From: Lachnospiraceae bacterium
GTDB taxonomy: Bacteria; Bacillota; Clostridia; Lachnospirales; Lachnospiraceae
DNA length: 64,000 nucleotides
Assembly: GCA_016291655.1 (NCBI GenBank)
Contig: JAEEYF010000006.1
Coordinates: 1 to 64,000, forward strand
Direction of reading: 5' to 3'
The notes under the pieces are model-generated. The model searched no databases and had not been told where the DNA came from. It saw only the letters and a list, made by a program, of their open reading frames with translations. This document shows positions 34,775-43,053 of the stretch, piece by piece. Position numbers and translations under genes: made by a program. Every line of letters starts with the position of its first letter. Within the stretch, counting starts at the first letter, position 1.

Positions 34775-35482
34775 TTATCTCGTAAATAAAAACATTCCCA
34801 CTCCTGCCGCTATTGTAATGTTTAAAGAATCAACTTCTTCCGACTGCGGAATGATTATGCTTTTACCCAAATCAAGGAATTCATCGGGCAATCCCGTGGC
34901 CTCGTTACCGAAGACCAGAGAGTACAATTCTTTGTGGCGACAATTCTCAACGCTGAGATTGTTTTCGGCATTCAACATGAAGCAAAAGATCTCGTGTTCC
35001 GGAAAATCCTTCATGTACCTTCCGAAATCATCATAGTATCTCACGTTCATTCTGAATTCCGCTCCCATGGAAGCTCTTACCGTTTTGGGGTTAAAAGCAT
35101 CCGCACCGGGAGAAATGACCGCCATATCCTTGATACCGAAAGCTACGGCTGTTCTCATGATGGTTCCCATATTTCCCATGTTTCCGGGATTTACGAGAAC
35201 AATGTGCGGTCTGTTTTTCGAAAGATCACAGGCATATTTTTCGAAAACCGCTATCACGAAACAATTTTCCTTATCGGAGAGCCTGCCTATCAGTTTATCA
35301 TTGGTGACAACAGGAATTCCTGATCTTCCGGCAAGTTCTTCTATGCTTTTTGTATCTGTAAATGACGAATGAACAATTATCTCGCGTACTATCTCCGGCC
35401 TTGTTTTTAAAAGCTCAAAAGTCGGAAACGCACCAAGTGTATATGAATATTCGCTGTCCTTTTTGTAAGGCTTGATTTCCAT
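34775..35482 (-). CDS. SpoU/TrmH-family RNA 2'-O-methyltransferase
   Basis: The 235-residue knotted (SPOUT) methyltransferase shows the three family motifs: VNPGNMGNMGTIMRTAVAFG, VFGNEATGLPDEF and IIPQSEEVDSLNITIAAGV. It would methylate a ribose in rRNA or tRNA using S-adenosylmethionine; the target base cannot be told. AAGGGG precedes the ATG. The TATAAT a few bases before the ATG is too close to be its promoter. Confidence 0.9.
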   Translation of the reverse strand: MEIKPYKKDSEYSYTLGAFPTFELLKTRPEIVREIIVHSSFTDTKSIEELAGRSGIPVVTNDKLIGRLSDKENCFVIAVFEKYACDLSKNRPHIVLVNPGNMGNMGTIMRTAVAFGIKDMAVISPGADAFNPKTVRASMGAEFRMNVRYYDDFGRYMKDFPEHEIFCFMLNAENNLSVENCRHKELYSLVFGNEATGLPDEFLDLGKSIIIPQSEEVDSLNITIAAGVGMFLFTR

Positions 35483-35565
35483 AAATTATACCCCTTAAAG
35501 TACAACAAAAATCTGAAATAGTGTCGGATATTTAAAAATATATGTTTTTTTAGGTTTCCCCGAAG

Positions 35566-35606
35566 GAAAAAACGCAAAAGCCCCGGAAGCCAAAAGCGCC
35601 CGGGGC
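35566..35606 (-). terminator. Terminator after rpsB-tsf
   Basis: GCCCCGG and CCGGGGC form a 7-bp GC stem around a 13-nt loop, followed by TTTTGCGTTTTTT on the minus strand. Confidence 0.85.
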
Positions 35607-35635
35607 ATAAGTTTCATATAGATCAAACCAGTGTA

Positions 35636-36577
35636 TTAAACACCCATCTGCTTTGCAACTTCTTCTGCAAAGTTCTCGTTCTTCTTTTCAAGGCCTTCAC
35701 CTGTCTCATAACGAACGAATCTCTTGATGGCAAGAGTGATGTTGTTAGCCTTTGCAACAGATGCTACGTACTGACCTACGGACTGCTTTCCGTCCTCAGC
35801 CTTTACATATACCTGATCGTTAAGGCAGATCTCAGCCATCTCTTTCTTAAGACGACCTGCGATCATTCCTTCGATAACCTTCTCAGGCTTGCTTGCTTCC
35901 TTGGGATCGTTCTTGATCTGAGCAAGAAGAACTTCCCTCTCGTTAGCAAGAAAATCCTGATCTACTTCGTTCTGAGAAACATACTTGGGACTCATTGCGC
36001 AGATCTGCATAGCAACATTCTTTGCGCACTCACGAGCAGCATCGTTGCGTTCGGAAGCTGTCATCTCGACAAGGATAGCCTTGCTGCCGCCCTGGTGGAT
36101 ATAGCTCTCAACGAAACCGTTCTCAGCTACGATCTTTTCGAAACGACGGATCTTTAAATTCTCGCCGATAACAGCGATCTGAGAAGCGAGCTCTTCGTTA
36201 ACTGTCTTGGACTTGTCCTCATCCCAAGCTTCAGCAAGGAATGCATCGATGTCTGTTGCAGAAGTCTTAGCTGCCTGAGCGGCAACCTTTGCAACAAAGG
36301 AAGTGAACTTTTCGTTCTTTGCAACGAAGTCTGTTTCGGAGTTAACTTCAACGATGGAAGCAATCTTTCCGTCTTCGGAAATATCAACTGCGCAAACGCC
36401 TTCTGCAGCAATTCTGCTGGCTTTCTTGGCTGCCTTTGCAAGTCCCTTTTCTCTGAGGACTTCAACAGCCTTATCGATATCGCCGTCTGTCTCGGCAAGA
36501 GCCTTCTTGCAATCCATCATTCCGGCGCCTGTCATTTCTCTTAAATCTTTAACCATGCCTGCTGTAATATTTGCCAT
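35636..36577 (-). CDS. tsf: Elongation factor Ts
   Basis: EF-Ts recycles EF-Tu by nucleotide exchange. The N-terminal UBA-like segment (MVKDLREMTGAGMMDCKKAL) and the TDFVAKNEKF motif are diagnostic. The length is 313 residues. It lies 30 nt after rpsB and shares its promoter; a terminator follows. Confidence 0.97.
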   Translation of the reverse strand: MANITAGMVKDLREMTGAGMMDCKKALAETDGDIDKAVEVLREKGLAKAAKKASRIAAEGVCAVDISEDGKIASIVEVNSETDFVAKNEKFTSFVAKVAAQAAKTSATDIDAFLAEAWDEDKSKTVNEELASQIAVIGENLKIRRFEKIVAENGFVESYIHQGGSKAILVEMTASERNDAARECAKNVAMQICAMSPKYVSQNEVDQDFLANEREVLLAQIKNDPKEASKPEKVIEGMIAGRLKKEMAEICLNDQVYVKAEDGKQSVGQYVASVAKANNITLAIKRFVRYETGEGLEKKNENFAEEVAKQMGV

Positions 36578-36607
36578 AGTATTAGTCTCCTTCCCTCTTT
36601 ATCGAAA

Positions 36608-37351
36608 TCAAGCTTCCTGTGTCTCTTCTTCTTCTGCTGCTTCAGCGGGAACTTCGGGAACGAACTCTTCGCCCTGATTTGCTTCGATAACAGCGTCAGC
36701 CATCTTGGAAACAATGAGTTTTACTGCACGGATAGCATCATCGTTGCCGGGGATCACATAATCAAGTTCCTCGGGATCGCAGTTTGTATCACAGATTCCG
36801 ATAAGGGGAATGTTAAGCGCATGAGCTTCCTGGATGCAGATTCTTTCCTTCTTGGGATCTACAACAAAGATCGCATCGGGAAGAGTCTTCATATCCTTGA
36901 TACCGCCAAGGTTCTTCTTTAACTTGTCCCATTCCTTCTTGATGTTGATAACTTCCTTCTTGGGAAGAACATCAAATGTTCCGTCTTCGCTCATCTTTTC
37001 GATAGCCTTGAGACGAAGGATTCTGGACTGAATGGTCTTGAAGTTGGTAAGCATACCGCCGAGCCATCTCTCGTTTACGAAATACATACCGCAACGCTCT
37101 GCTTCGAATGCTACCGCATCCTGAGCCTGCTTCTTGGTACCTACGAAAAGGATCTTGCCGCCGTTAGCAGCGATGTTCTTGATCGCATCGTAAGCTTCGT
37201 CAACCTTGCCTACAGACTTCTGAAGGTCAATGATGTGGATACCGTTTCTCTCGGTATAGATGTACTCTGCCATCTTAGGGTTCCATCTTCTGGTCTGGTG
37301 TCCGAAATGTACACCTGCTTCAAGCAACTGCTTCATTGAAATAACGCTCAT
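36608..37351 (-). CDS. rpsB: Small ribosomal subunit protein uS2
   Basis: The 247-residue S2 protein begins [20 protein letters not shown], the standard S2 start, and contains [15 protein letters not shown]. The C-terminus is acidic ([11 protein letters not shown]). GGAGGTAATAAA precedes the ATG. It has a good promoter and a leader of about 125 nt. It follows the flagellar operon directly, the same junction as sigD-swrB-rpsB-tsf in Bacillus subtilis. Confidence 0.97.
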   Translation of the reverse strand: MSVISMKQLLEAGVHFGHQTRRWNPKMAEYIYTERNGIHIIDLQKSVGKVDEAYDAIKNIAANGGKILFVGTKKQAQDAVAFEAERCGMYFVNERWLGGMLTNFKTIQSRILRLKAIEKMSEDGTFDVLPKKEVINIKKEWDKLKKNLGGIKDMKTLPDAIFVVDPKKERICIQEAHALNIPLIGICDTNCDPEELDYVIPGNDDAIRAVKLIVSKMADAVIEANQGEEFVPEVPAEAAEEEETQEA

Positions 37352-37451
37352 TTTATTACCTCCGTTTGGTTTTATACTTCCGCATACGTCTCATTTTGAA
37401 TGCCGAACGGAAAATCCGCACCACGGTCATCCATCGATATGCGTGCTTTGT

Positions 37452-37469
37452 CGCGGGGCGTCACCCGCG
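37452..37469 (-). promoter_or_regulatory. GC hairpin in the rpsB leader
   Basis: CGCGGG and CCCGCG arms are separated by 6 nt near the 5' end of the predicted rpsB transcript. Ribosomal-protein leaders often bind their own product; that role is only inferred here. Confidence 0.35.
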
Positions 37470-37480
37470 CATGCTGAGAT

Positions 37481-37509
37481 ACTATACCATAAAGTTTTTA
37501 TAAATGCAA
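37481..37509 (-). promoter_or_regulatory. Promoter of rpsB-tsf
   Basis: TTGCAT (37509-37504) and TATAGT (37486-37481) are 17 bp apart, in the gap between the flagellar operon and rpsB. Confidence 0.75.
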
Positions 37510-37531
37510 GATATTTTTTTAGTCCGATCCG

Positions 37532-37873
37532 CTATTCATCCTCTTCGGGTGACATGAGGTCCGAAGGCCTGTCTCCGTTCGGCAAGGGCTCAGTGTCCTC
37601 GGGTTTGTCTCCGTTTGGCAAGGGTTCCGTGCTCTCCGGCACATCGCCGTTTGGCAAAGGAGTGTTTGTAAGTTTTGATCTGATGGATTCCATATCTATG
37701 GCATGAGTTGTGGCAGGATCGGCTTTTTTGATCTCATATCCCATCTCTTTGACCCTTTTAATGGCCTTATCATCCGTCATTCTGTTGTTTGCGTGAGAGA
37801 TCGTAAGTATCACGGCTGTGACCAGAATCCCCAATCCCAATCCACGCATAAAATATCTTTTTTTAACGTTCAT
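37532..37873 (-). CDS. Small membrane protein with PLPNGD repeats, unknown function
   Basis: The 113-residue protein starts with a basic segment and one membrane helix (about residues 10-28). A short helical part follows, then three imperfect repeats PLPNGDVPEST, PLPNGDKPEDT and PLPNGDRPSD with an acidic end. The last 45 residues are probably extended and disordered. I do not recognise the family. It is the last gene of the flagellar operon, 3 nt after the SwrB-like gene, with a GGAGC ribosome site. Confidence 0.7.
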   Translation of the reverse strand: MNVKKRYFMRGLGLGILVTAVILTISHANNRMTDDKAIKRVKEMGYEIKKADPATTHAIDMESIRSKLTNTPLPNGDVPESTEPLPNGDKPEDTEPLPNGDRPSDLMSPEEDE

Positions 37874-37876
37874 AGT

Positions 37877-38617
37877 CTATGCTCCGTAAAGATCGATGAC
37901 CAGCTTAACTTCGCCTTGTCCGAGATTTAAAGCCTTTGATATATCAAGTATGCTTCTGCCTTCCTTGTGAAGACGCAGGATCTCTTCGTTCTTGTTGTCC
38001 GACTGCATGAGTTCGGGAAGATTCATTTGACCGCTGGCTTCATCGGCCATGATAGAGGAAGATTTTCTGAAATCGGGTTTTTCCTTTTTCTCTTTCGGCT
38101 GACCCGATGCGGGAATAACTGCTTTCACAGGTCCCGAAGCCTTAACGCCGGTTTCGGAAGGATTTTCATTCTTAACGCCTTTTTTCAACGCCGTATTAAG
38201 CTGTCTGGTAAGTCGTACAACTTCCGAAACAGTTTCCTTCATGCTTTGCTTTGCATTTTCCATGTCCGAGAGAGTCTGCTTTATTTCGTCATCCTTGGCG
38301 TTAAGCATATTGTAAAGAAATACAACGTGATCATGATTTTCTTTGATCTTCTCCAGGTTTGTCTCCGAAAACTCATTGATCGACATGATCTTCTCGTTGG
38401 ATATCTTGCTCAAGGTGTCATCCGTATCCACGATCGCTTCTTCACTCAACGTTTCGAGCCTTGACTTAACCATTTCGTCAACGATATTTTGTTTTTCAAG
38501 AATTCCTTCTTTCGTAAAAAAAGAACCGTTATCGCCTTCCTTGTCATCACCCGTAAAGATGATCGCGGCTGTGAAAATAACGATTCCTGTTATGATAAGA
38601 ATAATGTCAAGTATCAT
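37877..38617 (-). CDS. SwrB-like (DUF6115-type) membrane coiled-coil protein
   Basis: The 246-residue protein has an N-terminal membrane helix (about 2-20), a long helical/coiled region (about 40-150), a Lys/Pro-rich linker, and a C-terminal helix-turn-helix-like tail (ILRLHKEGRSILDISKALNL). That layout and the place between sigD and rpsB match B. subtilis SwrB (YlxL), which promotes flagellar export switching and swarming. Direct sequence similarity is probably weak, so the functional transfer is an inference. Confidence 0.7.
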   Translation of the reverse strand: MILDIILIITGIVIFTAAIIFTGDDKEGDNGSFFTKEGILEKQNIVDEMVKSRLETLSEEAIVDTDDTLSKISNEKIMSINEFSETNLEKIKENHDHVVFLYNMLNAKDDEIKQTLSDMENAKQSMKETVSEVVRLTRQLNTALKKGVKNENPSETGVKASGPVKAVIPASGQPKEKKEKPDFRKSSSIMADEASGQMNLPELMQSDNKNEEILRLHKEGRSILDISKALNLGQGEVKLVIDLYGA

Positions 38618-38628
38618 TCCATGCCCCT

Positions 38629-38949
38629 TCAGACTGTAATATCAAAAGAACAGCCAAGCATTTTTTTCAATTCTTCTTCCTGCTTCTTTTTCTGTTCGTC
38701 TTTTTTCTTTCTTTCTTCTTCAAGGCGCTTGTATTCGTTACTGCCCTTGTCTTTCGCATCGTGCCTGAAAGGTGTCCGGGATTTGTCTTCTGTTTTACCC
38801 GTCCTGTTCAGTTGTTGTTCATGCTCCTGATTTTGAGTCAATGCAAGCGTAGGTTGTTCAGACTCCTGTCGGTTCTGCTGACCAACCTTAAAATTAGTGG
38901 CTTCTTGCGCTCTGGGCGCCACAACCAATGATTCGTAGCTGATTGACAT
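38629..38949 (-). CDS. Conserved-looking hypothetical protein of the flagellar operon
   Basis: The 106-residue polar protein has no membrane segment. The middle is Gln/Glu/Thr-rich, and the last 40 residues form a charged helix (EYKRLEEERKKKDEQKKKQE) ending KKMLGCSFDITV. It is not recognised. It has a proper AGGAAAG site and sits between fapA and the SwrB-like gene, so it is probably a real flagellar-operon gene. Confidence 0.65.
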   Translation of the reverse strand: MSISYESLVVAPRAQEATNFKVGQQNRQESEQPTLALTQNQEHEQQLNRTGKTEDKSRTPFRHDAKDKGSNEYKRLEEERKKKDEQKKKQEEELKKMLGCSFDITV

Positions 38950-39019
38950 AATGAACTCTTTCCTTCCTCAAGCAACAGCCGGCTGCCTCAAATTGAATGT
39001 CTACCCGAGATCCCGGGGA

Positions 39020-40627
39020 TCAATAGTAAACATCCAACTTGACATCGCCGTTTTCCTTATAGAATCTGCAATAATTGGTTTCGCCTTTAACATAATAAAC
39101 AGAATTGGAAATAATGATCTTACAGCCGGGATGTATGACTCCCTGAGCTCTGACAGCACCGCCGACATAACTGTCGATAAGGTTCTTCAGATCCTTCATT
39201 CGAAGGTCGATCTCCTCATTTCTCTTGTTGATCTGTTCTCTTCTTTCATTCGAATGCTTGAGCTGCAAAAGCTTGTCCGGAGGAAGCTTCTCACCCAGTT
39301 TGATCCTCTTGATCAAAGACTGAAGACTGAGCATGAGTTTTTCCATCTCCTGAGCATTGGCAACAAGTTCGTCATCGAGAGAATGATATTCCGTAACGAT
39401 ACCCGGATCGATACCGCACTCAAGAACGGTCGTCGCACCCATGGATGACCCGATGGTCCTTGCGGAAATGAGGGTACCGGAACGGATAACGCCTCCGCTG
39501 ATAAAGCCCTTCTTTCCGTCTGCGGTAACATCGCCCTTGGCCGTTACATTACTGTGCATAATGGAATCCGCGGTAACATAGCCTCCTGCATTTATGGAAG
39601 CACTCTCTATGAACTTGGAAATGACATTTCCGCCTGCTTTGATCGTTCCTTTTTCCATACCGGAAATACCACGTTTAAGGACAATATTTCCTCCGGCATT
39701 TAAAAATGCACCTTCCACGACGCCCTCGACAATAATGTCACCCTTGGCCGTAACGGAATAACCCGTATTAACATTTCCTTTTACGACAACATCGCCTTCA
39801 TAGTCAATGTCACCTGTCGAGGCATCCACGTTAGCGGGAACTTCATAAGTATTTGAAACAAAGATCATGTCTCCTTCAAGGGAAGCATGTCCGTTGATCT
39901 CCGAATAAGCTCTGAGTCCGTCCTCGGAAAGCTTGATGTTTTTACCCACACGAAGTATCCTTGTACGAACCTTTGTCTGCTTTAAAAGCTTGCCGCAGAC
40001 ATCTATGCCCGGTTTACCGAGGTCGGCGGGTTTCAGCTCAGCCAAAAGCTGTCCCTGTGTTACGGGACTAATCATATCCAAATGATGGAAGTCAACACTT
40101 CCGTCTTCATTCATCTTGGGTTTCATTGTAAGATCGGTATTGAAAAAATACTTGATCTCCGCTTCGCTACCCTCTACCTGCATGGTTGCGGATGCAAGAA
40201 GATATCTCTGAAGATAAACTCTGTTTCCGAGGAAATTGTCGATCATATCGTTGTCAACGCCGTATTTTACACCGGCCTTGATCAATTCCTGAACGATAGA
40301 ATCATGCGTAAGTGCTTTTCCGCCTTCCATAGAAGGATAAAAGATCGCATAAGCGGCAAATTTATCGGGAGTAACTTCTACCAAAGCAGTTTCATCCAGA
40401 GGCTTGATCTGCTCGGGAGTCAACTGCATTTCCTTAAGTCCCGTGATCGGTTTTGCAAGTAATTCCGAAACCAGAGCTTTGTCATAGGGAAATTTAAGCA
40501 TCTTGTCCAAATAAAGGATAACATCGGAAGAAAGAATATTTGAGTTCCCGCCCTCTATGGCAGGATACAGGGTCAAATACGTGCCTCCGGATTTAACGGT
40601 TAGTCTGAAAAAAGCATTCTTAGCCAT
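39020..40627 (-). CDS. fapA: FapA-family (DUF342) polymer-forming cytoskeletal-like protein
   Basis: The 535-residue protein has a C-terminal right-handed beta-helix made of short Gly/Val/Ile repeats (such as GDIDYEGDVVVKGNVNTGYS) and a coiled C-terminal helix. This is the DUF342/FapA layout. FapA-type proteins affect flagellar assembly and sense the envelope in some bacteria; the mechanism is not settled. The ATG at 40627 follows GGAGGG; a TTG 12 nt upstream overlaps that site. It lies 34 nt after sigD. Confidence 0.88.
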   Translation of the reverse strand: MAKNAFFRLTVKSGGTYLTLYPAIEGGNSNILSSDVILYLDKMLKFPYDKALVSELLAKPITGLKEMQLTPEQIKPLDETALVEVTPDKFAAYAIFYPSMEGGKALTHDSIVQELIKAGVKYGVDNDMIDNFLGNRVYLQRYLLASATMQVEGSEAEIKYFFNTDLTMKPKMNEDGSVDFHHLDMISPVTQGQLLAELKPADLGKPGIDVCGKLLKQTKVRTRILRVGKNIKLSEDGLRAYSEINGHASLEGDMIFVSNTYEVPANVDASTGDIDYEGDVVVKGNVNTGYSVTAKGDIIVEGVVEGAFLNAGGNIVLKRGISGMEKGTIKAGGNVISKFIESASINAGGYVTADSIMHSNVTAKGDVTADGKKGFISGGVIRSGTLISARTIGSSMGATTVLECGIDPGIVTEYHSLDDELVANAQEMEKLMLSLQSLIKRIKLGEKLPPDKLLQLKHSNERREQINKRNEEIDLRMKDLKNLIDSYVGGAVRAQGVIHPGCKIIISNSVYYVKGETNYCRFYKENGDVKLDVYY

Positions 40628-40661
40628 TCGGCCCTCCAATACGGGTTAATCTTCATAATCA

Positions 40662-41429
40662 TCAGAAAAACAATTCTATATTACCGCCAAGCTTAATCCT
40701 GAGCTTTTGTATCGCCTTGGTGTGAAGCTGCGAAACTCTCGATTCGGATACCTCAAGCACAAGACTGATTTCCTTTAAGGTCATCTCCTCGTAATAATAC
40801 AGAAGAATAACTTGTTTTTCCTTGTCTGTTAATTCCTCCAAAGCAGAAACTATTGCTGCCTTCATAGCTTCCTTGTCCATGGAAGCTCCGGGTTCGTAGC
40901 CCTCGTAATTTCCGCCTATAACACCGGAAATTCCGGACTCGCTCCCCTCCTCCATATATTCATCAAGCGAAACAAGACCGGATGCCTTGGTCTGCGCTTG
41001 CCATCTGTCCAATTCATCGGTAGAGATTTCCAAACACTTGGCAATCTCATCGTCTGTAGCAGGTCTGCCGGTTTCATTTTCGATCTTGGCATAAGCGGCA
41101 TCTATCTGTTTCTGTTTCTGCCGCACACTGCGAGGCAACCAGTCCATTTTTCTGATCTGGTCCAATATTGCCCCTCTGATCCTCAAGGACGCATAAGTTT
41201 CAAATTTAACTCCTTTACCGTAGTCAAATTTATCTATCGCATCGATCAGTCCGAATGTACCGTAACTCACAAGGTCATCGTACTCTACCGCATAGCCGAG
41301 ATAAATACTGAGTTTGCCGGCAACTATCTTAACCAGATTGGCATATGATAATATTAATTTTTCACGTAAGGCTTGGGACGGAGTTTTGGAATATTCCATC
41401 CACAACTTTTCCTTATCTTCAGCTCCCAT
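40662..41429 (-). CDS. fliA: Flagellar sigma factor, sigma-28 (FliA/SigD)
   Basis: The 255-residue sigma-70 family protein has regions 2 (YDDLVSYGTFGLIDAIDKFD, then KFETYASLRIRGAILDQIRK), 3 and 4 (LTDKEKQVILLYYYEEMTLK, then EISLVLEVSESRVSQLHTKA). The RIRGAILDQ and WLPRS phrases are typical of FliA/SigD/WhiG. It should recognise TAAA-N15/16-GCCGATAA promoters, such as the one before flgE at 62376-62403. It follows cheD and the small acidic membrane protein, as in B. subtilis cheD-sigD. Confidence 0.95.
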   Translation of the reverse strand: MGAEDKEKLWMEYSKTPSQALREKLILSYANLVKIVAGKLSIYLGYAVEYDDLVSYGTFGLIDAIDKFDYGKGVKFETYASLRIRGAILDQIRKMDWLPRSVRQKQKQIDAAYAKIENETGRPATDDEIAKCLEISTDELDRWQAQTKASGLVSLDEYMEEGSESGISGVIGGNYEGYEPGASMDKEAMKAAIVSALEELTDKEKQVILLYYYEEMTLKEISLVLEVSESRVSQLHTKAIQKLRIKLGGNIELFF

Positions 41430-41449
41430 ATGCTATTCCCCAATTTTAT

Positions 41450-41773
41450 TTATGCTTCGGATTGTTCCTCAGCCGGAGTCTCTTCCTCCTCCGGCGTATT
41501 TTCCTTTTCTTCGGCCCGGGCTTCAGCTTCCTCTTTAGCTTTTTCCTCAGCCTCTTTTTGCATTTTCTTCAATTCTTTGGCGCGTGCTTCCGCCTCTGTA
41601 TTCATTTTAGTGATTATTCCGTTAATAATCAAGCCCAATATGTAAAAAAATAATAATGAAGCCGCTATATACAGAAAAGATGTGGTAAGCGGTATCTTGT
41701 TGAGCAGACATGTAAACGCAATAACAGTTCCTGCGAGAAGCATTATAATAAATGCAATGGATTTCTTTTTCAT
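41450..41773 (-). CDS. Small acidic membrane protein, unknown function
   Basis: The 107-residue protein has two membrane helices (about 7-25 and 33-53). A Glu/Ala-rich helical tail follows (residues about 58-107, for example EARAKELKKMQKEAEEKAKE), ending in an acidic, Pro-containing stretch. It is not recognised. The ATG at 41773 follows GGAAG; an in-frame GTG 6 nt upstream is too close to that site. It sits between cheD and sigD. Confidence 0.65.
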   Translation of the reverse strand: MKKKSIAFIIMLLAGTVIAFTCLLNKIPLTTSFLYIAASLLFFYILGLIINGIITKMNTEAEARAKELKKMQKEAEEKAKEEAEARAEEKENTPEEEETPAEEQSEA

Positions 41774-41782
41774 AGCCACTTC

Positions 41783-42268
41783 CTAAATAGTATAAGGTGT
41801 AACTCCGACCGATTTGATCAAAAGATCTCCGGTTTCGGGATAGAATTCGATGGTTCTACCCAAATGCCCTCCGGTATCCTGCGCTTTTAAGGGTATCTTA
41901 AGATCGTTCAGTTTTTTAATGACACCCTCCGCATTACGTTCACCGACCTTGAGCATTTCATTGTCTGTCTTGAACGCAAACATCTGTGCACCGCCGGCTA
42001 TCTTGGCGATCAAACGGCTTTTGTTTGCGCCTGCGGCGATCACCTTGTCATATAAAGCCTGAACACCTGTATCGGCGAATTTGGCTATATTCTCATTATT
42101 TCTTATTTTGGTGCTGTCGGGCAACATGATGTGAACCATGCCGCTGATCTTACTTACAGGATCGTAAAGAACACACCCGATGCAGGATCCGAGTCCGAGC
42201 GTCGTGATATTGTCCGGCGGGAGGCATACCGACAGATCGGCCATGCCTATTTTTATCATTTTTCCCAT
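41783..42268 (-). CDS. cheD: Chemoreceptor glutamine deamidase CheD
   Basis: The 161-residue enzyme deamidates receptor glutamines and partners with CheC. The catalytic Cys29 (TTLGLGSCIGCVLYD) and His46 (SGMVHIMLPDS) are present, with the later KIAGGAQMF motif. It lies 15 nt after cheC, the usual CheC-CheD pair. GGAGAGC precedes the ATG. Confidence 0.95.
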   Translation of the reverse strand: MGKMIKIGMADLSVCLPPDNITTLGLGSCIGCVLYDPVSKISGMVHIMLPDSTKIRNNENIAKFADTGVQALYDKVIAAGANKSRLIAKIAGGAQMFAFKTDNEMLKVGERNAEGVIKKLNDLKIPLKAQDTGGHLGRTIEFYPETGDLLIKSVGVTPYTI

Positions 42269-42283
42269 ATGCTCTCCGTTAAA

Positions 42284-42901
42284 TTATTGTATTCCAAGTG
42301 AAGACATAATTCTCGAATAAGAATCCATAGTCGGGATCAAAAGGAAATAACCGTTCAATTCCTGAGTTTCATCAAGATCGAATTCAGTCTCTATCATAAC
42401 AGCCTTGTCTCCGAGTTTACCAAACTCAATGGCGGGTACGGAAAGGATCGCAGCTGCCATATCGATCGACAGATAAGGTATGCTGGCATTGATCTTTAGT
42501 GACGTAAGATCGGAAAGCGAAGAAAGATATGCTCCGGTAATGATGTTACCGATCTCCTGTAAAGCAGACATATGCATTTCTCCGAGTGAATCCTCTTCTT
42601 TAAGATCGCTGAACATCAGCTTTCTGAGGAGCGCATAGGCCGAAGGAAGATCCATGATGAACATCATCATTCCGTCAACATCATCGGATAATTGAAGAAG
42701 AATGCCGATAACAAGGCGCTCTTCTCCGCCGACCATTTGAACGAGGTAATTGAAATCGCAAACAACCGCCTGAGGAACCTTGATATCGATCTTCATGTTA
42801 AGCATTTTGGCAAGTGCCGTAGCCGCATGTCCCGAACCAATATTTCCGATTTCTCTCAAAACATCAAATTGCATATCAGTCAGCATTTGTTCTTCAGCCA
42901 T
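42284..42901 (-). CDS. cheC: CheY-P phosphatase CheC
   Basis: The 205-residue protein contains both CheC phosphatase motifs: DVLREIGNIGSGHAATALA and SALQEIGNIITGAYLSSL, each with E-x2-N. It dephosphorylates CheY-P and binds CheD. The ATG at 42901 follows GGAGG; the TTG that would extend the frame lies before that site. It follows cheW after an unusually long, structured gap of 152 bp. Confidence 0.95.
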   Translation of the reverse strand: MAEEQMLTDMQFDVLREIGNIGSGHAATALAKMLNMKIDIKVPQAVVCDFNYLVQMVGGEERLVIGILLQLSDDVDGMMMFIMDLPSAYALLRKLMFSDLKEEDSLGEMHMSALQEIGNIITGAYLSSLSDLTSLKINASIPYLSIDMAAAILSVPAIEFGKLGDKAVMIETEFDLDETQELNGYFLLIPTMDSYSRIMSSLGIQ

Positions 42902-42978
42902 AAATAACCTCCGCAATCTTACCTGTAAAGGTAGGGATCGAATACCTCAAAATAATAATCCTCATAAAACAACAATAC

Positions 42979-42998
42979 GGCCTCTGTTTACGGAGACC
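42979..42998 (-). other. Hairpin in the cheW-cheC gap (second)
   Basis: GGTCTC and GAGGCC (one GU pair) flank an 8-nt loop on the minus-strand RNA, just downstream of the stronger hairpin at 43011-43040. No U-run follows. Confidence 0.35.
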
Positions 42999-43010
42999 CT
43001 GTTAAAGCTA

Positions 43011-43040
43011 TCTCCTGCCGGACGAATGTCCGACAGGAGA
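43011..43040 (-). other. Strong intercistronic hairpin between cheW and cheC
   Basis: TCTCCTGTCGGAC pairs with GTCCGGCAGGAGA: 13 bp with one GU around the loop ATTC, 13 nt after the cheW stop. There is no U-run, so it is more likely an RNA stability or processing element than a terminator. The gap has no gene. Confidence 0.65.
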
Positions 43041-43053
43041 AATCCTCTATTTA

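Noticed and set aside
35486-35491. TATAAT just before the SpoU methyltransferase gene
   Set aside because: It lies only a few bases before the ATG and would start RNA inside the gene. The adjacent AAGGGG is better read as the ribosome site.
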